A stretch of DNA of 32,994 nt from the NCBI GenBank assembly GCA_947623805.1, contig CANQHZ010000038.1, positions 1 to 32,994 on the forward strand. The letters run 5' to 3'. Of this stretch, positions 8,912-16,105 are shown piece after piece. This DNA is from an uncultured Lachnospiraceae bacterium (GTDB lineage: Bacteria > Bacillota > Clostridia > Lachnospirales > Lachnospiraceae). Each line of letters begins with the position of its first letter. Positions within the stretch are counted from its first letter, which is position 1. The notes under the pieces are model-generated. The model did not search any database. It saw only the letters and a list, made by a program, of their open reading frames with translations, and was not told the DNA's origin. Position numbers and translations under genes: made by a program.

Positions 8912-10336
8912 TTATTTATCATTCATCGGCAGCTCATATATCTTCTCGCCATGGCTGTCCAGCTTTGGTGTGGACCTGTCTTTTAGCGACTCATACGGCT
9001 TAAGCGTAAGAATACTCTTGTATGCGGGTCTGATAATCTTGTCTACATTTATAAGCTCCTCCATGCGATGTGCACTCCAGCCGACAATCCTTGCTATGGC
9101 GAATATCGGCGTGTAAAGCTCCATAGGTATGTCAAGCATACTGTACACAAATCCACTATAAAAATCCACGTTGGCGCTTACACCTTTGTAAATCCTGCAT
9201 TTCTCGGCGATAACCTCCGGAGCAAGGCGCTCTATCATAGAATACAGCTCAAATTCAGCATGACGGTTCTTTGCCGTCGCAAGCGATTCCACAAAGCTCT
9301 TAAAAATGCACGCACGCGGGTCGGAAATAGAATACACTGCATGGCCCATACCATATATAAGACCGCTCTTGTCAAACGCCTGCTTGTTCAAGAGCTTGTA
9401 CAGATACTCCCGCACTTGCCTCTCATCCGTCACGTCATCTACATTTCTGCGCAAGTCCTCCATCATCTGCACAACCTTGATGTTCGCGCCGCCGTGCTTG
9501 GGACCCTTTAATGACGAAAGAGCCGCCGCGATAACGGAGTATGTATCCGAGCCCGAGCTTGTAACTACTCGTGTGGTAAAGGTCGAGTTATTTCCTCCTC
9601 CGTGTTCCATATGGAGCACAAGCGCAGCATCAAGCACCTTTGCCTCGATTGGCGTATATTTCATGTCAGGTCTCAGCATGCGCAAAATATTCTCCGCCGT
9701 CGAAAGCTTAGGGTCAGGCCTGTGTATATACAAACTATCGTCACACTCGTAATGATTGTACGCATGATATCCGTATACAGAAAGCATCGGAAATACGCTG
9801 ATAAGCATGAGGCACTGCCGGAGCACATTGTCAAGTGAGATGTCCGATACATTGTCATCATATGAGGCAAGCGTAAGCACGCTCTTGGTGAGCGAGTTCA
9901 TAATATCGTGGCTCGGGGCTTTCATGATTACATCACGCACAAAATTTGTCGGCAGCGTCATACTATAACCGAGCGTCTTCTTAAACTCCAAAAGCTGCTC
10001 TTTGTTTGGCAAGTCTCCAAATAAGAGCAGATAGGCGCACTCGTCAAAGCCATAACGCTCGTCCGCCTGAAAACCTCTGACCAAATCCATTATATTGTAG
10101 CCTCTATAATAAAGCTCGCCCTCGCATGGTACGCTCTTGCCGTCAACTTCTTCCGAGGACTTTATGAGCGAAATATTTGTCAATCCCGACAGCACACCCT
10201 TACCGTTTTTATCACGCAATCCGCGCTTAACACCATAATGGTCAAACAGTCCGGCGTCTATCTCGTTATTGTCCACACATATCTTTGTATATTTTTGTGT
10301 AAAATCTCGTATCGCTTCTTCTCTTTTTTTTCTCAT
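8912..10336 (-). CDS. gltA: Citrate synthase
   Basis: The enzyme condenses oxaloacetate with acetyl-CoA to make citrate. In an anaerobe it most likely feeds 2-oxoglutarate and glutamate synthesis through an incomplete TCA path. The 474-residue protein is longer than typical bacterial enzymes because of an N-terminal extension of about 50 residues. Conserved segments are ELYYRGYNIMDLVRGF, then HMEHGGGNNSTFTTRVV with a catalytic His, GPKHGGANIKVVQMM, and GMGHAVYSISDPRACIFK with a second active-site His and binding Arg. The ATG is preceded by AAAGGA. It appears monocistronic, with its own promoter at 10410-10438 and the hairpin at 8791-8824. A 2-methylcitrate synthase cannot be ruled out by sequence alone. 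Confidence 0.92.
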   Translation of the reverse strand: MRKKREEAIRDFTQKYTKICVDNNEIDAGLFDHYGVKRGLRDKNGKGVLSGLTNISLIKSSEEVDGKSVPCEGELYYRGYNIMDLVRGFQADERYGFDECAYLLLFGDLPNKEQLLEFKKTLGYSMTLPTNFVRDVIMKAPSHDIMNSLTKSVLTLASYDDNVSDISLDNVLRQCLMLISVFPMLSVYGYHAYNHYECDDSLYIHRPDPKLSTAENILRMLRPDMKYTPIEAKVLDAALVLHMEHGGGNNSTFTTRVVTSSGSDTYSVIAAALSSLKGPKHGGANIKVVQMMEDLRRNVDDVTDERQVREYLYKLLNKQAFDKSGLIYGMGHAVYSISDPRACIFKSFVESLATAKNRHAEFELYSMIERLAPEVIAEKCRIYKGVSANVDFYSGFVYSMLDIPMELYTPIFAIARIVGWSAHRMEELINVDKIIRPAYKSILTLKPYESLKDRSTPKLDSHGEKIYELPMNDK

Positions 10337-10409
10337 TCAATCATCCTTTCATTATGTTTATTTTTAAGTGAATTTTTATAGTACATGAGCAAAAGCCTAT
10401 ATAAATATT

Positions 10410-10438
10410 ATTATAATTTATATTAATTCACATAACAA
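10410..10438 (-). promoter_or_regulatory. Predicted promoter of the citrate synthase gene
   Basis: On the minus strand, TTGTTA (10433-10438), a 17-base spacer and a perfect TATAAT (10410-10415) form a strong sigma-A-type promoter. The leader would be about 65 bases. No riboswitch is recognisable in it. Confidence 0.6.
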
Positions 10439-10532
10439 GATAAAAAATATTAATTTTTTTTGAACATTTATAAAAATTCAGGTATTTTGTTTGAAAAATT
10501 TGAAAATTTTCTGTAAGTTTTACAGAGTAAAA

Positions 10533-10580
10533 AAATTCTCAAAATCCATTTTCCCAATCGATAATGAATTTTGAGAATTT
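10533..10580 (-). terminator. Intrinsic terminator of the tRNA-Glu pair
   Basis: AAATTCTCAAAAT (10533-10545) and ATTTTGAGAATTT (10568-10580) are perfect inverted repeats of 13 bases, with CATT/AATG pairing inside. On the minus strand the stem runs into a stretch of T. It lies about 30 bases after the 3' end of the left tRNA-Glu gene. Confidence 0.75.
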
Positions 10581-10611
10581 CTTCGGGTTGGGCTGTTCTA
10601 AAAACAGTCAA

Positions 10612-10683
10612 CAGCTCGTAGGGGAATCGAACCCCTGTTTCCGCCGTGAGAGGGCGGCGTCTTAACCGCTTGACCAACGAGCC
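10612..10683 (-). tRNA. tRNA-Glu (anticodon CTC), copy 1
   Basis: The minus strand folds into a full cloverleaf of 72 bases: acceptor GGCTCGT/ACGAGCT (with one terminal G-U pair), D-arm GTC/GAC, anticodon stem CCGCC/GGCGG around the loop CTCTCAC, and a T-arm with TTCGATTC. Anticodon CTC reads the glutamate codon GAG. The CCA end is not encoded. It is identical to the copy at 10726-10797. Confidence 0.95.
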
Positions 10684-10725
10684 ATTATCAATAGCACATA
10701 TTCATCTGTCGGGATAAAAAACAAA

Positions 10726-10797
10726 CAGCTCGTAGGGGAATCGAACCCCTGTTTCCGCCGTGAGAGGGCGGCGTCTTAACCGCTTGACCAACGAGCC
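10726..10797 (-). tRNA. tRNA-Glu (anticodon CTC), copy 2
   Basis: This is the same 72-base cloverleaf as copy 1, identical in sequence, with anticodon CTC in the loop CTCTCAC and no encoded CCA. It is the promoter-proximal copy, and 42 bases separate the two genes. The identical sequence points to a recent duplication or ongoing gene conversion. Confidence 0.95.
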
Positions 10798-10830
10798 GTT
10801 TACTGTATGTCTGTCCGCGACAGCTATTTT

Positions 10831-10859
10831 ATATTACTACAGCCTATTAAAAAATGCAA
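10831..10859 (-). promoter_or_regulatory. Predicted promoter of the tRNA-Glu pair
   Basis: On the minus strand, TTGCAT (10854-10859) and TAATAT (10831-10836) are separated by 17 bases, about 33 bases upstream of copy 2. Both tRNAs are probably made as one precursor ending at the hairpin at 10533-10580. Confidence 0.55.
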
Positions 10860-10905
10860 GTGTTTTTTCATTTTTTGGTCAAATTTTTTAGTCAAATGAG
10901 TATTC

Positions 10906-11208
10906 TTACGCCTCGAAATCCATGCATGACCTTGTCTTTGTATAGGGACGTACCTTGCTGTCCGCTACCTTTACGTGTTCCGGATGCGTTGAATACGCTT
11001 TCAGAGCCGCTTCGCTTTCAAAGCTTGAATCGAGCATCACATCCGCGTTTGACGACGGCAGCGGATTTGTATTGACTTTTATGTCGATAAGACCGTCAAT
11101 TTTTCCCTTTAATCCCTCAAGACCTGACTTTATGCCCGCCTTGATGTTCTCCTTTTCCTCATTTGAAAATTCATCCTTTAACTGCCATAAAATAATGTGT
11201 TTAACCAT
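10906..11208 (-). CDS. Stress-responsive A/B-barrel (Dabb) domain protein
   Basis: This is a 100-residue protein of the dimeric alpha/beta-barrel family. It opens with MVKHIILWQLKDEF, the typical Dabb start (VKHIVLWKLK), and contains FESEAALKAYSTHPEHVKV, the second conserved block. The molecular role of bacterial members is largely unknown. Plant relatives are stress-induced, and some barrel relatives are cyclases or monooxygenases. A GGAGG site lies eight bases upstream of the ATG. It is transcribed alone from a predicted promoter at 11328-11356, with the tRNA genes downstream. The family call is firm but the function is not. Confidence 0.88.
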   Translation of the reverse strand: MVKHIILWQLKDEFSNEEKENIKAGIKSGLEGLKGKIDGLIDIKVNTNPLPSSNADVMLDSSFESEAALKAYSTHPEHVKVADSKVRPYTKTRSCMDFEA

Positions 11209-11327
11209 TTTGTTTAACCTCCAATTTTAAAGCATTTCAAAGCAAGTTCCAAATTTCATTTGTCCTCTTTCTTTAAAGCATGACTAATTCAAGATAACAA
11301 TTGCCCTTTGTTTTCAAAACAATATGT

Positions 11328-11356
11328 ATTATATCAATACAATAAGCATTTTACAA
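11328..11356 (-). promoter_or_regulatory. Predicted promoter of the Dabb gene
   Basis: On the minus strand, TTGTAA (11351-11356) and a perfect TATAAT (11328-11333) are separated by 17 bases. The leader would be about 110 bases. A TTGACA further upstream has no good -10 partner. Confidence 0.55.
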
Positions 11357-11463
11357 TATTAATTTATCATTTTTTGTCAATTTATGCAAAATGCATTTTA
11401 CCTTAATTCCATTTTATACCAATATAATTATCATTCGATATATTTATCGCGGCCTGCTAAATG

Positions 11464-11492
11464 TTGACTTAATACTATTTTTCATTTATAAT
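11464..11492 (+). promoter_or_regulatory. Strong predicted promoter upstream of the acyltransferase
   Basis: TTGACT (11464-11469), a 17-base spacer and a perfect TATAAT (11487-11492) make this one of the best sigma-A matches in the window. Transcription would start near 11499 and reach the terminator at 11539-11563 after about 65 bases. Confidence 0.7.
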
Positions 11493-11520
11493 TTTTGTAT
11501 AACTTAATATTTTTACATAA

Positions 11521-11565
11521 ATGGGCAGTATGCTCATTCAGGCTTTTTGCGAGCCTGTTTTTTAG
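11521..11565 (+). CDS. Possible 14-residue leader peptide spanning the leader terminator
   Basis: An ATG at 11521 opens a frame reading MGSMLIQAFCEPVF and stopping at TAG within the T-run of the leader terminator. A ribosome on this frame would melt the hairpin, as in translation-coupled attenuation. There is no convincing ribosome binding site and no run of a single regulatory codon, so the frame may be accidental. Confidence 0.2.
   Translation: MGSMLIQAFCEPVF
11539..11563 (+). terminator. Intrinsic terminator in the acyltransferase leader
   Basis: CAGGCT (11539-11544) pairs perfectly with AGCCTG (11552-11557) around a 7-base loop and is followed by six T (11558-11563). It lies between a strong plus-strand promoter and the acyltransferase start at 11584. 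No plus-strand gene lies upstream that it could serve. It therefore acts either as an attenuator for the gene or as the end of a small RNA of about 65 bases. Confidence 0.75.
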
Positions 11566-11583
11566 TGGAAATGGGGATTGAAG

Positions 11584-12327
11584 ATGTTTTCAAGATTTTT
11601 TCATGTTATACTGAGAAATCTGCACCATATTTATATGATACCGCAGATGGAATATGTTTCAAGACATCCGGAAAAATATTCCGAAAGCGAAATGTATGAG
11701 CTTGACCGCCTTGCAATCAGGCGCATGATGCGGCCGGGACATATCACGACCGAGGGACACGGCATGGAAAATCTGCCAAGCGAGGGCGGATATATCATGT
11801 GCCCCAATCATCAGGGCAAGTACGATGCTCTCGGCATAATGTACACGCACGACGAACCCTGCTCCGTCGTCATGGACATAGAAAAGTCAAATTTCATACT
11901 CGTGCGTCAGTTCATCAATCTGGTGCGCGGCAAGCGTATCGACAGAAACGACGCCAGACAGTCAATAAAAGTTATACGTGAAATGGCAGCCGAGGCAAAA
12001 GATGGACGGAAATTTATCATTTTTCCGGAGGGCGGATACTCGCACAACGGTAATAAGACCACAAGCTTTAAGGCGGGAGCCTTTAAGAGCGCTGTGTGGG
12101 CTAAAGTGCCTATCGTGCCTGTGGTGCTTATCGATTCGTACAAAGTATTTGAAGAACATACGTTAAAGCCAATCAAAACGTTTGTGTATTATTTAAAACC
12201 CTTGTATTATAATGACTATAAAGATATGACAACCGTAGAGATTGCACGGCGCGTCCAGGACAAAATCCAGCACGTGCTAAATATGTATATCGACGGAACG
12301 CTTGCAAAAAATCCCGAGCTTTTATAA
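11584..12327 (+). CDS. PlsC-like lysophospholipid acyltransferase family protein
   Basis: PlsC-type enzymes acylate 1-acyl-glycerol-3-phosphate at the membrane to form phosphatidic acid. The 247-residue protein carries the family motifs: CPNHQGKYDALG near residue 75 (the HX4D catalytic motif, with His and Asp four residues apart) and IFPEGGYSHNG near residue 145 (FPEGxxS). A further PIVPVVLID segment lies near 180, where the family usually has the V(P)I(V)PV block. The start at 11584 is chosen because GGGGA is seven bases upstream. A TTG two codons earlier is less likely. It converges on the Nudix gene with only six bases between the stop codons. The exact acyl acceptor is not certain. Confidence 0.88.
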   Translation: MFSRFFHVILRNLHHIYMIPQMEYVSRHPEKYSESEMYELDRLAIRRMMRPGHITTEGHGMENLPSEGGYIMCPNHQGKYDALGIMYTHDEPCSVVMDIEKSNFILVRQFINLVRGKRIDRNDARQSIKVIREMAAEAKDGRKFIIFPEGGYSHNGNKTTSFKAGAFKSAVWAKVPIVPVVLIDSYKVFEEHTLKPIKTFVYYLKPLYYNDYKDMTTVEIARRVQDKIQHVLNMYIDGTLAKNPELL

Positions 12328-12333
12328 ACGGGC

Positions 12334-12840
12334 CTAGGATAATTCAAATGCCTGCTTTATGCTTGAATAATGCAGGAATATCCCCTGCTCACCGAGCGCT
12401 TTTATCTCCTCTGCCGTGGCAAACCTATAGCCGTCTGTCTCTGCCTCCTGGAGATGTATATTGCTCTCGTCAAAATCCGATATATAACGGTAAATATCCA
12501 CAAAATAATTATCACCCTCATCAGGGTTTTCACGCTTATAGCTAAACAGATACCCTCCGTTCCAGTCCGACACGTCAAGTCCTGTCTCCTCGCGTATTTC
12601 GCGCAAGACCGCCTCCTGAGAAGTCTCGCCTGCCATTGCCGCTCCTCCGGATACCTCCCACCAGCCTGCTGCCCAAGCTTTCGTCATCACGCGCTTTGTA
12701 ATCAAAAATCTGCCGTCAGGGCGTCCAATCACGCCAAGCACTGTGAGATGATACTCGCCCGGTTTCATATGCCAATCATTTCTCTGCATAGTGCGCCCTG
12801 TAGGCTTTTTGTTTTCATCATATATATCCCATAATTCCAT
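12334..12840 (-). CDS. Nudix hydrolase
   Basis: Nudix enzymes cleave nucleoside diphosphates linked to another group. The Nudix box is complete, from GGAAMAGE through REIREETGLD (GX5EX7REUXEEXGU), near residues 62-84. The N-terminus, ELWDIYDENKKPTGRTMQRND, resembles the isopentenyl-diphosphate isomerase-like Nudix subgroup, whose bacterial members are mostly uncharacterised. The 168-residue length suits a single-domain enzyme. GAGGAGA precedes the ATG. It lies 27 bases after ptsI and is the last gene of a four-gene minus-strand unit. Its stop codon is six bases from the acyltransferase stop, which leaves no room for a terminator between them. Confidence 0.92.
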   Translation of the reverse strand: MELWDIYDENKKPTGRTMQRNDWHMKPGEYHLTVLGVIGRPDGRFLITKRVMTKAWAAGWWEVSGGAAMAGETSQEAVLREIREETGLDVSDWNGGYLFSYKRENPDEGDNYFVDIYRYISDFDESNIHLQEAETDGYRFATAEEIKALGEQGIFLHYSSIKQAFELS

Positions 12841-12867
12841 TTTATCTTTCTCCTCTGCTTTTTATTT

Positions 12868-14475
12868 TTACCCCTCACACACTGCTTTTCTAACCTGCAG
12901 CACCATTCCGGCCGCCACGGAAAGCTCATCGACCCCCATATCGACCAATTTGGGGACAAGGCTCAAATCAGAAGCAAGTTCTCCGCAAACCCCCGCCCAT
13001 ATTCCGACAGAATGGGCATTATCCACTGTCATCTTGATAAGGCGCAGCACGGCCTCGTGACGCGAATCAAAAAACTCTCCCAAATCGCTGTTTTGACGGT
13101 CAATAGCGAGCGTATACTGAGTTAAGTCATTTGTCCCTATGCTGAAAAAGTCAACTTCCTTTGCAAGAATGTCACTGATAATCGCGGCAGCCGGCGTCTC
13201 TACCATAATCCCCTGCTCAACACTGCCATATGCAATATTTTCATTCGCAAGTTCTTCCTTTACCTCGTCCGCAAGCCGCTTTATCCTGCGCACTTCATCT
13301 ACAGACGCAATCATAGGGTACATGACAGACACATCTCCATACACTCCCGCCCTGAAAATAGCGCGAAGCTGCGTTTTGAACAGTTCGGGACGCGCTAGGC
13401 ACAATCTGATGGCGCGGCAGCCCATCGCCGGATTGTCCTCCTTGCTAAGCGCCATATACGGAAGCTGCTTATCAGCGCCTATATCGAGCGTGCGAATTAT
13501 CAACTTTTTGCCTGCCATTTTTTGCACCGCCCTGCGGTATATCTCAAACTGCTGCTGCTCCGTAGGCATCTGCGGACTGCCCATAAAAATAAATTCCGTG
13601 CGCAAAAGCCCTATGCCCTCCGCGTCGTTGTCCAGCGCGGCATCTATGTCGTCAAGCGAGCCAGCATTGGCATACAGTCTCAAAGGCCTGCCGTTTTTGG
13701 CGACCGTTTTTACTCCCTTTAGCCTGCTCAAAAGACGTGCCTGCCGCTCGTCGTTTTTTTGAAGACTGCGGTAGCTTTCTATCGTTTCATCGTCGGGTTC
13801 CAGTATGAATATACCGCTGTGTCCGTCTACTATAGCGGTCCTTTTGTCCCACTCCGCCTTGACATCTATGCCTGAGACTGCAGGGATATTCATAGCACGA
13901 GAGAGGATAGCTGTATGTGAGTTTACAGAGCCCTTTTGTGTGACAAACGCAAGCAGCTTTGTCTTGTCTGTCTTAAGTGTTTCGCTCGGCGTCAAGTCAT
14001 GCGCCGCTATTATTGACGGTTCAAAGACTTCAAGACGATTCGCATCACCCATAAGCGCATCTATTACACGCTCCGTGACATCTCTTATATCCTCGCCTCT
14101 TGCCCTGAAATATTCATCCTCTATGTTTTCAAAGCGCGCTACAAAGCTGTCGCCCGTTACCGCCACGGCGTACTCGGCGTTAACACCCTGATTTTTTATG
14201 ATATTGGCAATGGCTGTGTTTAAGTCATAATCTTCAAGCATTACCAGATGCGACTCAAAAATCTGCGCGCTTTGATTGTCTGCTGCCTCCCTCGCTCTTT
14301 GGCAAAGCTCCTGCAGGCGGCAGACTGTCGCACGTTTTGCCTCATCAAGCCTTGCAAGCTCCTTATCAACATCATCTACCCTGCGACGCGCTATTTTTCT
14401 TTGCTCCCTCGAATAAAAAAGTACAGTGCCGATTGCTATTCCGCCGTGAATTTTATTGCCTTTAAATGTCTCCAT
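12868..14475 (-). CDS. ptsI: Phosphoenolpyruvate-protein phosphotransferase (PTS enzyme I)
   Basis: Enzyme I takes phosphate from phosphoenolpyruvate and passes it to HPr to drive sugar uptake by the PTS. The 535-residue protein has an N-terminal phosphohistidine domain with GSVNSHTAILSRAM (active His near residue 187), then the PEP-binding barrel with GIGLLRTEF and, near the C-terminus, WAGVCGELASD carrying the catalytic Cys. The start at 14475 is chosen from AAAGGGA about seven bases upstream and the typical METFKGNKIHGGIAIG opening. The open frame continues upstream into the preceding gene. No ptsH is adjacent, which is common in Clostridia. It follows the inositol monophosphatase gene by 17 bases. 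Confidence 0.94.
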   Translation of the reverse strand: METFKGNKIHGGIAIGTVLFYSREQRKIARRRVDDVDKELARLDEAKRATVCRLQELCQRAREAADNQSAQIFESHLVMLEDYDLNTAIANIIKNQGVNAEYAVAVTGDSFVARFENIEDEYFRARGEDIRDVTERVIDALMGDANRLEVFEPSIIAAHDLTPSETLKTDKTKLLAFVTQKGSVNSHTAILSRAMNIPAVSGIDVKAEWDKRTAIVDGHSGIFILEPDDETIESYRSLQKNDERQARLLSRLKGVKTVAKNGRPLRLYANAGSLDDIDAALDNDAEGIGLLRTEFIFMGSPQMPTEQQQFEIYRRAVQKMAGKKLIIRTLDIGADKQLPYMALSKEDNPAMGCRAIRLCLARPELFKTQLRAIFRAGVYGDVSVMYPMIASVDEVRRIKRLADEVKEELANENIAYGSVEQGIMVETPAAAIISDILAKEVDFFSIGTNDLTQYTLAIDRQNSDLGEFFDSRHEAVLRLIKMTVDNAHSVGIWAGVCGELASDLSLVPKLVDMGVDELSVAAGMVLQVRKAVCEG

Positions 14476-14492
14476 ATTATATCCCTTTATTC

Positions 14493-15251
14493 TTAGTTTT
14501 TCGCATTTGACGCAAGCACGGAACAGCTTTCGCCTAAAGTGATTTTTTCGCCCTCTACTGTCGTAACCTTGCCGCCTGCCTCCTCGACGATAAGCGATGC
14601 GGCGGCATAATCCCACGGACTTAGACGAAGCTCAAAAAACAGCTCGGCGCGCCCTGCAGCTACACTGCACAAATCAAGCGCCGCTGAACCACTTCTTCTT
14701 ATATCAAGCGACTTTTTAAAATAATCATAGGCAAGCTCAAATGACGCCCGATTTAATTCCTCATAATACGGCGCCGTACCGAATATTACTATGCCGTCCT
14801 TTAGCAGATTGTCCGATACATGTATGCGCCTGCCGTTTAGATACGCTCCGTTTCCCTTTTGCGCATAAAACATTTCGTCTAAATACGGATTGTACACCAC
14901 CCCCATGTACTGTACACTATCTTTTGTCAGTCCTACAGATATGGCGCTTGTATGGTAATCCTTGATGAAATTGGTCGTGCCGTCAATCGGGTCCACTATA
15001 AAGGCGTAACCTTTCTCAATCGAAGCGTGTACATCCTCCTCCTCGCCGACAAAGACCGCCTCCGGCAAGACGGCAAGAAGCTTTTCCTTTAGCCGCTCCT
15101 GAACCTTTTTATCGTATGACGTGACAAAATTTGCGTGTCCTGCCTTTTCATCTATGCTGCTTTTGTTTCTGTCCGCGTTTAGTATGATTGTACCGCACTC
15201 GCGCACTATGTTTATTATATCATCAATCAATTTTTTGTTCATTTCTTCCAT
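14493..15251 (-). CDS. Inositol monophosphatase family protein
   Basis: This is a magnesium-dependent sugar phosphatase of the IMPase/FBPase/CysQ superfamily. The 252-residue protein shows the three metal-binding blocks: VGEEEDV near residue 68 (Glu), VDPIDGTTNF near residue 85 (the DPIDGT signature) and SPWDYAAASLIVEEAGG near residue 205 (the WDxAA motif). The start at 15251 is chosen because AAAGGAG is nine bases upstream. Upstream in-frame codons run into the glycosylase gene. The substrate could be inositol phosphate, another sugar phosphate or pAp. It lies between a DNA glycosylase and ptsI in a probable operon. Confidence 0.92.
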   Translation of the reverse strand: MEEMNKKLIDDIINIVRECGTIILNADRNKSSIDEKAGHANFVTSYDKKVQERLKEKLLAVLPEAVFVGEEEDVHASIEKGYAFIVDPIDGTTNFIKDYHTSAISVGLTKDSVQYMGVVYNPYLDEMFYAQKGNGAYLNGRRIHVSDNLLKDGIVIFGTAPYYEELNRASFELAYDYFKKSLDIRRSGSAALDLCSVAAGRAELFFELRLSPWDYAAASLIVEEAGGKVTTVEGEKITLGESCSVLASNAKN

Positions 15252-15267
15252 ATTAAAAGTTTCTCCT

Positions 15268-15786
15268 TTACGCCAGATATTTTTCAAGTTCTTCTCCCCA
15301 CGCCTCAATAAGCCTCTGCGTAGTCCAAGCGGCATTGGCCGGACTTGTTGACGGCAGCTTTATTATGGCGGGCGGAGAAATTCTTTCATTAATGTCATTG
15401 CAGCATTTCATAAAAAGTCCGTATGCCTTTGCGCCATTTAAAAAAATCGCCTTTATGTCCGCTGCGTCCAAAATGACAGATATGTCATTTGCTTTGACAT
15501 TTCTGATTGTGCTGTCCGATGAACCTATTATATCACATGACTGAATAACATCCCACAACGCAATGCGATTTTTTAGCATAATATTTTTCTTTTCATCCGG
15601 AGTATTCCCTATGTTCTCGCCAAGCACTGCGGAAAGCACTTTCCAAAAGCGGTTCTGCGGATGTCCGTAGTAAAACTGCTGCTGCCTTGATTTCACGGAT
15701 GGCAGCGAACCCAGTATCAATACTTTTGAATTTTCGTCATACACGGGTCCAAACTCATGCGTGATATGCTCATATTCTTTGTTCAT
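15268..15786 (-). CDS. DNA glycosylase of the UDG superfamily, hypoxanthine-DNA glycosylase type
   Basis: This protein removes damaged bases, probably hypoxanthine from deaminated adenine, starting base-excision repair. It shows LILGSLPSVKSRQQQ followed by FYYGHPQNRFW, the motif I region of the family-6 (HDG) group, where the catalytic residue lies in an S/N-rich segment rather than the GQDPY of family 1. LPSTSPANAAW near the C-terminus is the motif II block. The start is uncertain: an ATG at 15804 lacks a site, while the ATG at 15786 has GAGG about 12 bases upstream and a GTG between them is also possible. It is the first gene of the unit leading to ptsI. Alternative: a Mug-like mismatch glycosylase. 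Confidence 0.85.
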   Translation of the reverse strand: MNKEYEHITHEFGPVYDENSKVLILGSLPSVKSRQQQFYYGHPQNRFWKVLSAVLGENIGNTPDEKKNIMLKNRIALWDVIQSCDIIGSSDSTIRNVKANDISVILDAADIKAIFLNGAKAYGLFMKCCNDINERISPPAIIKLPSTSPANAAWTTQRLIEAWGEELEKYLA

Positions 15787-15995
15787 CACTTCGTTATTCC
15801 TCATTTTTGTGTCATGCGCATATTTTTTTGCGCACTTTTATTCTCATTACCATCACAACTTTTATTTATGTGTCAAAAATTTTTTGCACAAAATTTTCCA
15901 TGTTTAATATATAGCATTTTACCAAAAAATAATGATAATTTTTGTTGTTTTTTCAGCAAATGTTTTAAAAAATGCTGTAAAAATTTATAAATGTA

Positions 15996-16004
15996 TGATA
16001 TAAT
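15996..16004 (+). promoter_or_regulatory. Extended -10 promoter of the EAL gene
   Basis: TGATATAAT gives the extended -10 arrangement TG-N-TATAAT at 15996-16004. The position 17 bases upstream holds only a poor -35 (TGTAAA). The leader would be about 95 bases. Confidence 0.5.
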
Positions 16005-16068
16005 ATTAAAAATATTGTTTACAAATTTAAAAATGCACAAATAAACATAAATAAAGATTTTACCTATA

Positions 16069-16087
16069 TGCCGTCAGAAAAACGGCA
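16069..16087 (+). promoter_or_regulatory. Leader hairpin before the EAL ribosome binding site
   Basis: TGCCGT (16069-16074) pairs with ACGGCA (16082-16087) just before the GGAGG site. ACGG recurs twice more downstream, once overlapping the ribosome binding site, so CCGT could pair alternatively and cover the site. The stems are only four to six bases, so the regulatory role is speculative. Confidence 0.3.
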
Positions 16088-16105
16088 GCGAAACGGAGGA
16101 ACGGT

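Larger units (their letters stand above)
11209..11583. other. AT-rich intergenic region with two divergent promoters
   Basis: This 375-base gap separates the Dabb gene (minus) from the acyltransferase gene (plus). It holds one predicted promoter for each direction, a 14-codon leader reading frame and a terminator, all listed separately. Otherwise it is AT-rich, with no further reading frame or structured RNA that I can recognise. Confidence 0.6.
15787..16105. other. AT-rich divergent intergenic region
   Basis: The region separates the glycosylase unit (minus) from the EAL gene (plus). A TTGACA lies on the minus strand at 15871-15876 but has only a weak -10 partner. A short inverted repeat around ATGCGCA/TGCGCA lies at 15812-15832. 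The plus-strand extended -10 and a leader hairpin are listed separately. No further reading frame or recognised riboswitch class was seen. Confidence 0.5.

Noticed and set aside
10468-10677. A 69-codon minus-strand frame overlapping a tRNA-Glu gene
   Set aside because: It runs through the cloverleaf and the terminator, so it cannot be a separate gene.
11357-11400. TTGACA on the minus strand as the Dabb promoter
   Set aside because: No -10 lies 16 to 18 bases away. The TTGTAA/TATAAT pair further downstream fits better.
16005-16105. A cyclic-di-GMP riboswitch ahead of the EAL gene
   Set aside because: I looked for the conserved joining and tetraloop-receptor segments of the class I riboswitch and did not find them. 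Only a short hairpin is present.
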